Below, piece by piece: positions 38,730-47,818 of a stretch of 64,000 bases of DNA. The notes under the pieces are model-generated. The model saw only the letters and a list, made by a program, of their open reading frames with translations, was not told the DNA's origin and made no database searches. Source of the stretch: Luteimonas sp. RC10 (GTDB taxonomy: Bacteria; Pseudomonadota; Gammaproteobacteria; Xanthomonadales; Xanthomonadaceae). The stretch is taken from positions 62,001-126,000 of the forward strand of contig NZ_JACHYJ010000007.1 in the NCBI RefSeq assembly GCF_014192745.1. Direction: 5' to 3'. The first letter of the stretch is position 1. The number at the start of each line of letters is the position of its first letter. The position numbers were made by a program, and so were the translations under genes.

Positions 38730-39254
38730 GGGAGGATGTCCAGGTCTCGATGCCACCCGGGTGAGGCGCGGATTCGCGCCTCGTCGTGCCGCGTCAGCGG
38801 CGCGGTGGCATCGCAAGGTCGTATTTTAGGCCGCCCGTCTCGCGCCTCCGCGCGACAGTTTGTCGCACCCGGTGAGCCGTGCGGCGCGCGTTCATCGCAG
38901 CGCGGCACTTCCACAGCGTTCCATGCGGCGCGATCACTGCCGTCCTACGCGATGCCCACGCCGACGAGCAATGCGGGCGCCAATGTCCCCGGGGACAAGC
39001 ACGGCCGGCAAGCGTTCCAAGCGCGAACATGCCGATCAAAAGATCACCCGCATCCGTACACTCGAACGTGCAGCACGGGCTGGCGGCGCGTGCATGCGCG
39101 CACGTGGGCATGCTGACACTCAAGGAGTATCGCGCCAGCAACGCTTCGACCCGCAATCGCTGCGCCCATCTGCAGAGACGTCGCCCTCAATCCCATCGCT
39201 TGGCAAATCCGCGGCCCCGGTCACAGATCGCACCCATCGCGAAGCTGTAGTAAT
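38730..39254 (+). other. Gap upstream of the lasso-locus regulator
   Basis: Over 500 bases without a supported gene. Open frames on both strands are Arg/Ala/His-rich and typical of GC-rich noise. The boundary of the lasso locus probably lies in here. Confidence 0.35.
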
Positions 39255-39270
39255 TTCGTCACAGGACGAA
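39255..39270 (+). promoter_or_regulatory. Inverted repeat upstream of the GntR-type gene, possible operator
   Basis: TTCGTC-ACAG-GACGAA is a perfect 6-bp inverted repeat with a 4-base spacer, 27 bases before the regulator's ATG. The position suits autoregulation. The repeat is not found again before the precursor gene, so a shared operator is unproven. Confidence 0.4.
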
Positions 39271-39296
39271 GTTCTACGCCGAGACGGAGTTCCGCG

Positions 39297-39920
39297 ATGA
39301 ACGCAATGCACACCAAGAGCGCGTTTCTGTTCGAGCGCATCCGACGCGTGCTGCGGGAAGGCCGCTACCTGCCGGGCCAGCACATCGAGCCGCTTGCACT
39401 GGCACGCGAGTTCAAGACCAGTGTGACGCCTGTCCGCTATGCGCTCCATCAGCTGGCGGGCGCGGATCTGATCGAGATTCATCCGCGCGGTGGCTTCCAT
39501 GTGCCGATGCTCTTCGAGTCCGCCCTGGAGGGACGCTACGCGTGGCTGGAACGCCTGCTCCTCGATGCCATCGACAGAGGCAGCGCAGCGCATCCAGCCG
39601 CCGAACTGCCCGCCGTTCCGGAACCCACGGCCATTCCGGACGCAGCCTGGGCGCTATTCAATGCGATCGCAGACGCCACCGACTACGAAGAGCTGTGCAC
39701 GGCGCTCAAACGCGCCAACGACCAGCTCGCGCCAGTGCGCCATGCCAAGCACGCCTTGCTCGATGATGCCCACGACGAACTGAGCGCGTTGTACCGGCAT
39801 TGGGCAGCGCGGGATGTCTCGTCCCTCAAGGCCGGCATACGCGCCTACCACGAGCGTCGCATCGCCATGGTGCCGAGGATCGTCTCGCATCTGAGTCAGA
39901 AACGGGCCTCCGTGCACTGA
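39297..39920 (+). CDS. GntR-family-like transcriptional regulator of the lasso locus
   Basis: A 207-residue protein with an N-terminal winged helix of GntR type (FERIRRVLREGRYLPGQHIEPLALAREFKTSVTPVRYALHQLAGADLIEIHPRGGFHVP, residues about 12-70) and a helical C-terminal domain reminiscent of FCD ligand-binding domains, but lacking an obvious set of metal-binding His. GGAG lies 7 bases before the ATG. GntR-like genes occur beside several proteobacterial lasso clusters. It is co-directional with and 165 bp upstream of the precursor gene; control of the ABC genes is inferred. Confidence 0.82.
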   Translation: MNAMHTKSAFLFERIRRVLREGRYLPGQHIEPLALAREFKTSVTPVRYALHQLAGADLIEIHPRGGFHVPMLFESALEGRYAWLERLLLDAIDRGSAAHPAAELPAVPEPTAIPDAAWALFNAIADATDYEELCTALKRANDQLAPVRHAKHALLDDAHDELSALYRHWAARDVSSLKAGIRAYHERRIAMVPRIVSHLSQKRASVH

Positions 39921-40001
39921 CTGACTGCGGCCCTTGCGTCATGCACCACAGCAGCGTTCGCGACCGCTGTCACAAAGCGGGAAGTATCAACTCTGCATCA
40001 A

Positions 40002-40065
40002 TCAAATATTATTTGAGCATCACTGCGTTCGGCTCCTAGCTTGAAGCCGCCATGGATGTCCATGG
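40002..40065 (+). promoter_or_regulatory. Promoter/operator region of the lasso biosynthetic operon
   Basis: Two palindromes precede the precursor: TCAAAT-ATT-ATTTGA (40002-40016), which contains a -10-like TATTAT, and CCATGGA-TG-TCCATGG (40050-40065), a perfect 7-bp repeat in the 5' leader. The first could bind a repressor over the promoter; the second could be an operator or an mRNA hairpin. AAAGGAG (40072-40078) is the ribosome site of the precursor. Confidence 0.45.
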
Positions 40066-40084
40066 CATCGCAAAGGAGACCGTC

Positions 40085-40228
40085 ATGAGCAACAACGACA
40101 ACACCCGCACCCAGGTGCAGGACGATGTGATCGAGCTCGGCGTTGCGAGCGTCGAGACGCAGGGCTTTCCGGGCATGCCCACCGAAGGCGTGAACCTGCG
40201 TATCGCGCCGGGCATTTCGGAAGACTGA
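40085..40228 (+). CDS. Lasso peptide precursor (A)
   Basis: A 47-residue precursor, too short for ordinary gene calling. Residues 1-26 are the leader, carrying DDVIELGVASVETQ; this matches the leader consensus of proteobacterial lasso peptides with Thr at the penultimate leader position (Thr25), needed for cleavage. The core (27-47, 21 residues) starts GFPGMPTE and ends APGISED. Gly1 and Glu8 give an 8-residue macrolactam ring, and a 13-residue tail follows; bulky plug residues probably lie among Leu12-Arg13-Ile14 (inferred). AAAGGAG is six bases from the ATG. Only one precursor is present. The ending resembles rhodanodin of Rhodanobacter from memory, so this appears to be a related but distinct peptide. 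Confidence 0.9.
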   Translation: MSNNDNTRTQVQDDVIELGVASVETQGFPGMPTEGVNLRIAPGISED

Positions 40229-40274
40229 CCGAACGGGCGCACCGAAAGGTGCGCCCACGGCCGGGACGCCGATC

Positions 40275-40946
40275 ATGGCCTATACCCTTCGACAAGACCT
40301 GTCGTACTGCCTGATCGATGGACGGGCGATCTTTCTCGACATCGAGAGCGATCGTTACTTCCGGCTCGGGCCCGCACTCGAAGCTGCGTTCCTTCGCCAT
40401 GTCAGCGGCGCCCCCATTGATGCGGCACCACTTGAAACACTGGTCCAACGCCGAATCCTCACCACCGCCACGGCCGACGAACCGCGCACTGATGCGCAAT
40501 GCCCCACACCCAGCCGAAGCGTGCTCGAGCTTCATACCAAGGCACAGACACGCGGAATCTCGGCGCTGATCGAAGTCGCCGCGACCGTCATCCGCACACG
40601 CCGGCACCTGCGGACGAGATCCCTCAAGGCCATCGTCAGCGCGCTGGATCAGAGGCTGACACAGTGTGCGCGACGCACCCCACGCTCCGAGCACGATGAA
40701 GCACGGCTACTCGATGAAGCGGGCGCTTTCGTCGGCGCGCGGCTGCATGTCCCCATCGAGACCTGTTGTCTGCTCGACTCACTCGCCATGGCGCACTTTC
40801 TGGCAAGGCGTGGGTTCGCAACGAACATCGTCTTCGGGGTCATCGACGATCCCTTCTCCGCCCACTGCTGGGTGCAAGCCGGCGACCTGGTGCTCAACGA
40901 CACGGTGGGCAACGCAACGTCGTACACGCCGATACGGGTGCTCTGA
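40275..40946 (+). CDS. Lasso peptide maturation protease, fused RRE-B2 (B protein)
   Basis: A 223-residue protein that removes the leader. Residues about 1-80 form a PqqD-like recognition element (YCLIDGRAIFLDIESDRYFRLGPALEAAFL) that binds the leader. Residues about 100-223 form a transglutaminase-fold Cys protease whose triad can be placed at Cys165 (in ETCCLLDSLAM), His197 (in SAHCWVQ) and Asp209 (in LVLNDTVG). It follows the precursor by 46 bases and its stop overlaps the next ATG (TGATG). RRE and protease are fused as in McjB, unlike the split B1/B2 of Gram-positives. Confidence 0.92.
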   Translation: MAYTLRQDLSYCLIDGRAIFLDIESDRYFRLGPALEAAFLRHVSGAPIDAAPLETLVQRRILTTATADEPRTDAQCPTPSRSVLELHTKAQTRGISALIEVAATVIRTRRHLRTRSLKAIVSALDQRLTQCARRTPRSEHDEARLLDEAGAFVGARLHVPIETCCLLDSLAMAHFLARRGFATNIVFGVIDDPFSAHCWVQAGDLVLNDTVGNATSYTPIRVL

Positions 40947-42685
40947 TGCCCTACCGCTACATTGCAATCGTGGATGACGACCAGCCGGCCGCCACAGATC
41001 CTGTTGAGATCGGTCCGAAGCTCAATGAGATCGGCCTGTCACTGCGTCTGTCCAGCGCCACGGTGCAGCTGTACGCCGACAAGCACACGCCTGTTCTAGA
41101 AGCGCCAGGCGGCGGCGCGATCATCGGGCATCTGTTTCGACGGGACGGTGCACCGGTGCGACGGCCGGAAGACCTTCCCAGGTTGAACAGCGCAGAAGAC
41201 CTGCGGTCCGTCCTGTTGACGCAGTGCTGGGGCGACTACTTGCTCATCCAGCCGGGCGATGCCTCGAGCGGCGCCCTGTCGATCACCCGTGATCCTTCCG
41301 GCGGCGTGCCCTGCGTCTACGCGGTTGGCGCACGCGGGGGCTTCGTGACGTCGGATGTCTCGCTGGCAGTTCGCATCGGCCTGTATCGAAGAGAGATCGA
41401 CTGGGACTTCCTGCCCGTCTGCCTGACTTACCCTCACGCAATGACCGCCCGCACAGCGCTGGCGCAGGTCACCGAGTTGCTGCCGGGCTGCACACTGCTT
41501 GTCCGCGGTTCCAGCACCCACATCGAGCAAGTCTGGTCGCCCTGGGATTTCGTCACCGACGAACGCCGCGTGCGGAACCCGGACGAGGCCGCCCGCCGCG
41601 TCCGCGATGCCGTGTTGTCATCGATCCAAGCCTGGGCCGGAATCGACAGCAACATCCTGGTCGAAGTATCGGGCGGCCTCGACTCATCGATCATCGGGGC
41701 ATCCCTGGTGTCGACAGGGGCGGATGTGAGCTGCCATACGCTGTTCACGCCGGTCCCTGGAGCGGACGAGCGACAGTACGCCACGCTCGTTGCCAACATG
41801 CTCGGCGCGCCGCTGCATGCCCGGGAGCTCGACTTCCCGACGGCCCGCTTCGACGCTGCACCGCCGCCGTGGTCGGTGGCACCCCGCATCAATGTGCTCC
41901 AGCACGCTCTCAACGAAGCGATGGCCGTTGCCGGCGGCAGCGAAACAAGCCCGGCCCACTACTCGGGTGGCGGGGGCGATGTGATCTTTTGCTACCTGGG
42001 CAACGCGGCGCCCGCCGCCGATGCGGTCAGGGCGCGTGGCCTGCTTGCAGGATCACGGGCCATCGGCGACCTGTCGCAGTTGCACCAGTGCACCCGCTGG
42101 AAAGCGGCACGTCTCACCTTCAACAAGCTCACGCGGCCGCCCAAGGCGCCTTACGACGCCGACCGCACGCTGCTGCGCGAGGACGTGCCGAACGGCGCGC
42201 TCGACACCCACCCGTGGTTTCAAGCACCGGATGACGCACTCCCCGGCGACCGGGAGCGCATCCAGTACCTGGCGGGCACCCAGCTCTACCGTCATGGCAT
42301 GTGGCGCGGCCCGGCGCGGCAACTGCGTCTGCCCTTGCTGTCGCAGCCGGTCGTCGAAGCCTGCCTGACGGTCCCCTCCTGGATGTGGGTCGCCGGCGGC
42401 AGGAACCGATCCGTTGCGAGGGCGGCGTTCTCGGACCTCCTGCCGACCGAGGTCCTCAACCGCAAGAGCAAAGGCGACTTCGCGCAGTACCTGGGCGCCG
42501 TCTATCGCCGGAACAGCGAACGGATGCGTCGCTTCCTGCTCGATGGCGAACTCAACGCCCGCGGCTTCCTCGCGACAGCCGAGCTTGACGCCTTCTTTCG
42601 CAAGACCTTTCCGTCGCGAGACCAGTCCTTCTTCCGCATCCTCGACCTGTGCATGATCGAGAACTGGGTCCGCCACCAGCGCTAA
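40946..42685 (+). CDS. Lasso cyclase, asparagine-synthetase-like (C protein)
   Basis: A 579-residue ATP-dependent macrolactam synthetase that adenylates Glu8 of the core and closes the ring on Gly1. The N-terminal part resembles the glutaminase-like domain of AsnB, starting MPYRYIAIV without the catalytic Cys2. The synthetase domain has the PPi loop SGGLDSS at residues 242-248, then YSGGGGDVIFCY and LNRKSKGDF. The start overlaps the B stop by one base. Order A-B-C follows microcin J25 rather than A-C-B. The TAA lies in a 4-base tail-to-tail overlap with the isopeptidase gene. Confidence 0.92.
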   Translation: MPYRYIAIVDDDQPAATDPVEIGPKLNEIGLSLRLSSATVQLYADKHTPVLEAPGGGAIIGHLFRRDGAPVRRPEDLPRLNSAEDLRSVLLTQCWGDYLLIQPGDASSGALSITRDPSGGVPCVYAVGARGGFVTSDVSLAVRIGLYRREIDWDFLPVCLTYPHAMTARTALAQVTELLPGCTLLVRGSSTHIEQVWSPWDFVTDERRVRNPDEAARRVRDAVLSSIQAWAGIDSNILVEVSGGLDSSIIGASLVSTGADVSCHTLFTPVPGADERQYATLVANMLGAPLHARELDFPTARFDAAPPPWSVAPRINVLQHALNEAMAVAGGSETSPAHYSGGGGDVIFCYLGNAAPAADAVRARGLLAGSRAIGDLSQLHQCTRWKAARLTFNKLTRPPKAPYDADRTLLREDVPNGALDTHPWFQAPDDALPGDRERIQYLAGTQLYRHGMWRGPARQLRLPLLSQPVVEACLTVPSWMWVAGGRNRSVARAAFSDLLPTEVLNRKSKGDFAQYLGAVYRRNSERMRRFLLDGELNARGFLATAELDAFFRKTFPSRDQSFFRILDLCMIENWVRHQR

Positions 42686-44784
42686 TCGCGGCCTCGATCA
42701 CCCTCCGGGCTTGGCCGCCCCTCCGCTTGCTGCTTCATACGATGCCAGCGCGCATATTGCGGGGCTTTTCCTGCGCCGTCCCGCTCGACGCCTTGCAGCC
42801 AGAAGCAGAACCAATCCAGGTTCCGTTCGTAGGCCGCCAGCTTGTGCTGCGGCTCGAACTTCATATGGGGTGCGGTCGGGAACAGATAGAGATCGGCCTG
42901 ACCGTCGCGCACCATCGGGATGATGTAGTCCAGGGCGTACAGGTACTCCTGCTCCGGCATCTGCAACAACACCGGCGCCCTCACCTTCTGCCGATTGAAG
43001 GCCAGCGACAGCCGCCTCCATGCCTCCGGCGTGGCATCTGGCGCGCCAAGCCCCCAGGCCGCCTGCAGACCGGTCGCGAACCGCTCGCCCTGCAAGCTGC
43101 CCATCAGGTGGTACAGCGGCGTCACCGCTGGCGATGTCACCGAGGTCGCGGCCAACAGATCCGATTCCGCGGCCACCCAGAGCGTGACCTCACTGCCGAA
43201 GCTGAAACCTCCCATTCCCACGCGGCCCGGATCCACCACCCCCTCGCCCGCCAGCAGGTCCACCACACTCCGGACCGCAGACATGCCCTCGTCATAACGC
43301 GTGATCGGGTCCGGCTTGTGCGGGAGTGCGGTGATGCACAGGGCCGCAATGCCAGCCTGCGCAAACGACGCCAGCGGCCACTCGTCGCCGGTCCCACCAC
43401 GCAGGAACCCGCTGCAGGTGTAGTACGTCACGAACAAGGGCCGCGGGGAGGCGGCCATGCCCCGCCCAAGCAGGAGCTGGCCGGTGAACTCGCGGCCTTC
43501 TGCATCCCGCCAGCGCAGGAACCTGGACGACACGCCCTGCGCAAGATCGAACGCAAGCGACGCATTCGGATCGAACAGCACCTGCCGCTGACCGGTGTCG
43601 ATCTCGATGCGCTCCAGGCGCGGCGGGCGGTCGGCCTCCGCAGTCACGCACACCATCGCATCGGCCGCCACCCCGCACGCACTCGCCACTTCTCGCCCAC
43701 CATTGAGCAAGCCGCGCGACGTCGCCACCACCGTCACCGCGCCGGTATCCACGCTCCAGCGAAACACCGTCTGCGCCCGGCCCGCCTCGACAGGGCTCGT
43801 GGTGAACAGCAGCTCATTGCGCCCAGGCCGCCATTGCGCACTGGTGATGTCCGCCCCGGTACAGGCGGGCGCAGTGCACTGCGCGATCTCGCGTCCACGC
43901 CGATCCAGGACCGACAGGGTCGCAACCGGCTCGGTATACGGCCCACCAGGCGCCAGCGCCCGGGTCAAGGTGGCGGTCCGACCGCTTTGCGGGTCTCGGA
44001 CCCAAGTCCGGTTCAGCGGCGCGGCCCCGGCCACAGAACTGGGTGCCGCCTTCGCCGCAGGCGGCACGAGCTCGCGGCGCGCGCCCGTCCGCAGGTCGAT
44101 CTCGACCCAGCGCTCGGGCACGTCGTCCAGCAAACCTTCACGGTCGAAGCCGAGCCCCGTGAACCGCTGCGTCGCCAGCCGCCCCTTGTGATGACCGGAG
44201 CGGAAGACACCCTGCCCGATCGGAATCGAGGCATCGACATGGATGCCACGCGCGTACTCCGCCTGCTCCGCGTCGACGATGTCCGCGCGAGGCGCGCCCA
44301 CGCTGTACTGCAGCGTCGTGCCGTCCTCGCCGAGCCTGAAATCGCGCACATTCGCCGGGTCCCGCGCGACCGCTTCTGCGCCCGAGCCGTCCGCAGCGGC
44401 GCGCCAGACCTCGATGCGACCGTCCAGCAACGCCCGGTAGAAGATCGAGCGCCCATCGGCAGACCAGTGCGCCACGGCAGGCAATGCGCCGCCGGAGCTG
44501 TTGCGCAGCGGCACGCCACCCTCCGCGACCCGACGTGGCGGTGCCTTCCCATCCACATCCTGGACGTACCACACCGAATCGTAGGTATTGCGCTCAACAG
44601 ACGGCTGATCCGCCCGGAAGGCCACCTGTCGCCCATCCGGCGACACGACCAGCCCGGAGAGATCCACCACCTCCACCAAGCGTCGCGGCGAGACAGCCGT
44701 CGCCTCGAAAGGGGCCAGCACCATCGCCAGCACGACCGCCAACATCACCGCAGCGCGGCCATTGCGCAAACAGACCATCACCAT
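42682..44784 (-). CDS. Lasso peptide isopeptidase
   Basis: A 700-residue serine hydrolase of the prolyl-oligopeptidase type that hydrolyses the ring isopeptide bond and linearises the lasso peptide. A signal peptide (VMLAVVLAMVLAPFEATAV) precedes a beta-propeller-like region (LVVSPDGRQVAFRADQPS, HWSADGRSIFYR) and an alpha/beta-hydrolase domain. Nucleophile Ser528 lies in MGGFSFGSE and His640 in TAPHMKF; the acid is Glu611 or Glu613 in MPEQEYLY. These agree with Ser527, Glu610 and His638 remembered for AtxE2. AAGGAG lies 8 bases before the chosen ATG. It lies 68 bp downstream of the receptor and is probably co-transcribed with it. Confidence 0.92.
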   Translation of the reverse strand: MVMVCLRNGRAAVMLAVVLAMVLAPFEATAVSPRRLVEVVDLSGLVVSPDGRQVAFRADQPSVERNTYDSVWYVQDVDGKAPPRRVAEGGVPLRNSSGGALPAVAHWSADGRSIFYRALLDGRIEVWRAAADGSGAEAVARDPANVRDFRLGEDGTTLQYSVGAPRADIVDAEQAEYARGIHVDASIPIGQGVFRSGHHKGRLATQRFTGLGFDREGLLDDVPERWVEIDLRTGARRELVPPAAKAAPSSVAGAAPLNRTWVRDPQSGRTATLTRALAPGGPYTEPVATLSVLDRRGREIAQCTAPACTGADITSAQWRPGRNELLFTTSPVEAGRAQTVFRWSVDTGAVTVVATSRGLLNGGREVASACGVAADAMVCVTAEADRPPRLERIEIDTGQRQVLFDPNASLAFDLAQGVSSRFLRWRDAEGREFTGQLLLGRGMAASPRPLFVTYYTCSGFLRGGTGDEWPLASFAQAGIAALCITALPHKPDPITRYDEGMSAVRSVVDLLAGEGVVDPGRVGMGGFSFGSEVTLWVAAESDLLAATSVTSPAVTPLYHLMGSLQGERFATGLQAAWGLGAPDATPEAWRRLSLAFNRQKVRAPVLLQMPEQEYLYALDYIIPMVRDGQADLYLFPTAPHMKFEPQHKLAAYERNLDWFCFWLQGVERDGAGKAPQYARWHRMKQQAEGRPSPEGDRGRD

Positions 44785-44852
44785 CCCATGCACTCCTTGA
44801 CGAAGCATCGAGCGCCGTCGCCCGTCAGGACGACGGACCGATGTGCCGCAGT

Positions 44853-47378
44853 TCAGAACCGGCGTGTGATCGAGACATCGAGACGCCGCCCGATGCCCGA
44901 GTAGTTGGTCGAGTCGTAGGGCAACCAGGTCGGATCGGTGACGCGATGCCACGGCGGCGCACGATTGAACAGGTTGTGCGCGGACACCGAGACATCCCAA
45001 CCGGCCAGCGGATTGCGTCGGCTGTCAAACGCGTAGCGCAGGGTGAGATCCGCAGTGGTGAACGATGCAGTCTTCGTCCCGTCCACGGTGCTGCGCACGC
45101 CGCTGGTGTGGTTCGCAAACAGCGAGGCACCGAGGCCGCCCTGCTGCCAGACCATCCCGATCCGGCCATTGACCTTGGCCGGGCTGTACAACGTGCCGGC
45201 CAGATCGAACGCACGATCGGCCGGGCTGTTCTCACGCGTGCTGTCCAGCCAGCTCCCTGCTCCGCGGACAGTCAGCCGTCCGGGCCCGAGATCGAACCGG
45301 TAAGCGCCCGACAGGTCGACACCGCGAATCCGCTCCCGCGCCACATTGACGAAGTGGGCGTACAGCAGCGCCGTGACATCGGCGGGGTCGTAGCTGCCAC
45401 CGGTGTAGTTGTAGAAGCCCGCCGCCGCCTCGATGATCCGGGCCTGCCCCTCGGCAGTGGGCGAGCGATCGACAAACGGCGCGTAGATCGGGTTGGTCAG
45501 CGCCTCGGCATAGTTGCCCACGGGTTGGACCACACGGTCCGTGTAGTCGATATCGAACACGGACAGTTCCACCTCAAGGGCGGGCAGCGCACGCGGATGC
45601 AGTGCCAATGTGCCCGTCCAGGTCCGGGCGCGCTCCGCGTCCAGCTGCGGATTGCCGCCGAAGACCGCAAGCACCGTGGCATCGCTGTCGGCGCTGCCAC
45701 CAAACACCGCCACCGGGTAGAGCAAGGCGTTCTGGCGCTGGTACTGCTGGAGCAGCGTGGGCGCCTTGAACGACCTGCCCCATGAGGCCTTGAGCGTGTA
45801 GTCGCCAGTGGGGCTGTAGACAAGCCCGAGCTTGGGCGTGGCGACACTGCCGAAGCTGTCGTACGACTCACGCCGGACGGCAGCCGTCAGCGTCAGCCGC
45901 TGTGGCCCATTGCCATTGGAGCCCGCCAGCAACGGCAGGCTCAACTCGGCATACGCGAAGCGACTGCGCTCGTCCCCTTCGATCAAGCGCTCGCCGGACA
46001 CGACGTTGCGCTGCACGAAGTCGTTCTCACGCTGGCCCAGGCCCGCCGCAAGACGCGCCTCCCCGGCCGGCAGCGCGAACAGCGGTCCTTCCACACCCGC
46101 CTCGTAGGCGCGGCTCTCATTGCAGTAGCAATCGTCGTAGGGCGACGGCAGCACCTCGCCGTTGGCGACCATCGTCATCCATTCGTCCTGGACACGACGA
46201 TCGCGCCCCCAGGTGGCGCCGATGGCGAGCTGCCAGTCGTCGGCGAATGCGATCTCCAGGCTCGGCGCCACCAGCGTGGTCGTGGTGACGGGCGAGAACC
46301 GGCTGTAGTAGCTGGAGATCCCGCTGAAGTAGGCGGTGGACCGCTGCTCCCGCTCAGTGCGCAGCGCATCCAGGCGCAGCTCCACCGCATCGCCGAGCGA
46401 CTGGTGCCCGCTGACCAACGCGCTGCGCAAGTGGCTGCCCGGATAGATCGTGGTCGGCTCGGGCATGTGGACCGTCAAGGCCCGCTGGCTGGCCAGGATG
46501 GGTTCGGCGGACGCGTACTTGTAGGTCGCAATCAGCCCGCCGCTCGACCAGGCCGAGCCTGCCGTTGCGGTGTAGCCATGGCTGGCCAGTCCGCCATCGG
46601 CCGTACGGCCGTACTGCGCGCCAACCGCCGCGCCTGTGTACTCCCGCTTGAGAATGACGTTACCCACACCACCCACGGCATCGGAGCCGTAGATGGCCGA
46701 GGCGCCATCGGCCATGATCTCGATGCGCTCGACCGCGTCGACGGGGATCGCATCGATGTCCACCGCCTGCGAGAAGCCGCCGTAAGCCATGCGTCGGCCG
46801 TTGAGCAGCGTCAGCGTCGCATCCGCGCCCAGGCCCCGCAGGTTCAACGACGAACCGCCGGTGATGTTCTGGTTGGCGACGCCCCCTGCCCCGGCCGTCG
46901 CCCCGGCGGCCACGCCGGGGTTCTGCCCGCCCGAGAAGTTCTGCGGCACGCTGCGGATCACGTCACCCAGGTCGCGGAAGCCTTCTTCCTGGATCCGCTC
47001 GGCGCCGAAGGTGATCACCGGCGACGGCGTGGTGCCGCCGCGGATGCGGGTGCCGGTGACCTGGACGGTGTCGAGCTGGGTGGCGGCGGCTTCGGTCTCC
47101 CGGGTGTCCGAGGGGCGATCGGGCTCACGTACCGCACCGGTCTCCTGTGCGGCGGCGGCCAGGGGCAGCAATGCGATGACGGCGGCTGCGAGTGCATTCG
47201 CGGCCGGCCGGCGCGAGGTCGGCCGTGTGGATGGCCAGGCCAGGGCCCCTGCTGCCTGCGCCGACGCTTGGCCGGTTGCTGGCCTGGCGATACGGACTGC
47301 GCGCGTCGCAGGCGCCGAGACGGCGGAGCGACACCTTTCCAGCGGCAAACCACGCACAACAGCCGATGCGTTCGACAT
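44853..47378 (-). CDS. TonB-dependent receptor of the lasso locus
   Basis: An 841-residue outer-membrane receptor proposed to import the lasso peptide. A long N-terminal leader ends in a signal (AAAVIALLPLAAAAQE), followed by QLDTVQVTGTRIRGG, a plug with DLGDVIRSVPQNFSGGQNPG, NLRGLGADATLTLLNGRRMAY and IEIMADGASAIYGSDAVGGVGNVILKR, and a barrel ending LDVSITRRF. GGAGAG lies 5 bases before the ATG at 47378; a frame to 47462 has no such site. This plug family (with the ASAIYGSDAVGGV element) is the one found with proteobacterial isopeptidase-type lasso clusters. No FecI/FecR pair is present. Confidence 0.9.
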   Translation of the reverse strand: MSNASAVVRGLPLERCRSAVSAPATRAVRIARPATGQASAQAAGALAWPSTRPTSRRPAANALAAAVIALLPLAAAAQETGAVREPDRPSDTRETEAAATQLDTVQVTGTRIRGGTTPSPVITFGAERIQEEGFRDLGDVIRSVPQNFSGGQNPGVAAGATAGAGGVANQNITGGSSLNLRGLGADATLTLLNGRRMAYGGFSQAVDIDAIPVDAVERIEIMADGASAIYGSDAVGGVGNVILKREYTGAAVGAQYGRTADGGLASHGYTATAGSAWSSGGLIATYKYASAEPILASQRALTVHMPEPTTIYPGSHLRSALVSGHQSLGDAVELRLDALRTEREQRSTAYFSGISSYYSRFSPVTTTTLVAPSLEIAFADDWQLAIGATWGRDRRVQDEWMTMVANGEVLPSPYDDCYCNESRAYEAGVEGPLFALPAGEARLAAGLGQRENDFVQRNVVSGERLIEGDERSRFAYAELSLPLLAGSNGNGPQRLTLTAAVRRESYDSFGSVATPKLGLVYSPTGDYTLKASWGRSFKAPTLLQQYQRQNALLYPVAVFGGSADSDATVLAVFGGNPQLDAERARTWTGTLALHPRALPALEVELSVFDIDYTDRVVQPVGNYAEALTNPIYAPFVDRSPTAEGQARIIEAAAGFYNYTGGSYDPADVTALLYAHFVNVARERIRGVDLSGAYRFDLGPGRLTVRGAGSWLDSTRENSPADRAFDLAGTLYSPAKVNGRIGMVWQQGGLGASLFANHTSGVRSTVDGTKTASFTTADLTLRYAFDSRRNPLAGWDVSVSAHNLFNRAPPWHRVTDPTWLPYDSTNYSGIGRRLDVSITRRF

Positions 47379-47545
47379 GCGATCTCTCCATTGAGTGAGG
47401 CGGCCGGCCGGGGCGGGAAGAGACGCAACAGCGTCTTCGCGCGCGGGCGGCACATGGCTCATGGCCCGGATCGAGCATATCTAGTTTTCGGATATATGGA
47501 AAGCAGATTTAGGGTAGGCCTGGCCTTCAACCCAAGGAGCCTGCA

Positions 47546-47806
47546 ATGACAAGCAAGTCGATCTACAAGCCCGAGTACCAGATCCTGGTGAGCCTGCTGA
47601 AGGAGAGCCGGAAGAAGATCAGCGGCATGACCCAGGCCAGGCTGGCCGAGGAACTGAACCGACCGCAGTCGTACGTCAGCAATGTGGAGCGCGGCCGCCG
47701 ACGGCTGGATGTGCTCGAGCTACGCGCGCACTGCAAGGCCTGTGGCCAGAGCCTGTCCGGCTTCATCAGGAAGTTCGAAGCCGCAGTGGCCAAGACCCTC
47801 CACTGA
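47546..47806 (+). CDS. Small XRE-type helix-turn-helix regulator
   Basis: An 86-residue DNA-binding protein: ISGMTQARLAEELNRPQSYVSNVERGRRRLDVLELRAHCKACG is a Cro/C1-type HTH covering residues about 26-70. AAGGAG precedes the ATG by 6 bases. It diverges from the receptor/isopeptidase operon with 167 bp between starts, where its operator would be expected. It may regulate the receptor unit; alternatively it belongs to the following defence island. A clear terminator follows. Confidence 0.85.
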   Translation: MTSKSIYKPEYQILVSLLKESRKKISGMTQARLAEELNRPQSYVSNVERGRRRLDVLELRAHCKACGQSLSGFIRKFEAAVAKTLH

Positions 47807-47818
47807 TCCGGCCATCGA

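Noticed and set aside
38418-39116. Plus-strand open frame of 232 codons
   Set aside because: It is antisense to the small membrane protein and then runs through non-coding sequence; the product is low-complexity with no ribosome site.
40228-40275. Second lasso precursor between A and B
   Set aside because: Only 46 bases separate the genes, and no further leader-like TxG sequence occurs there.
42649-44904. Open frame of 751 codons on the plus strand, following the lasso cyclase
   Set aside because: It mirrors the isopeptidase gene, which has the Ser/Glu/His triad and a signal peptide. The plus-strand product is Arg/His-rich with no domain.
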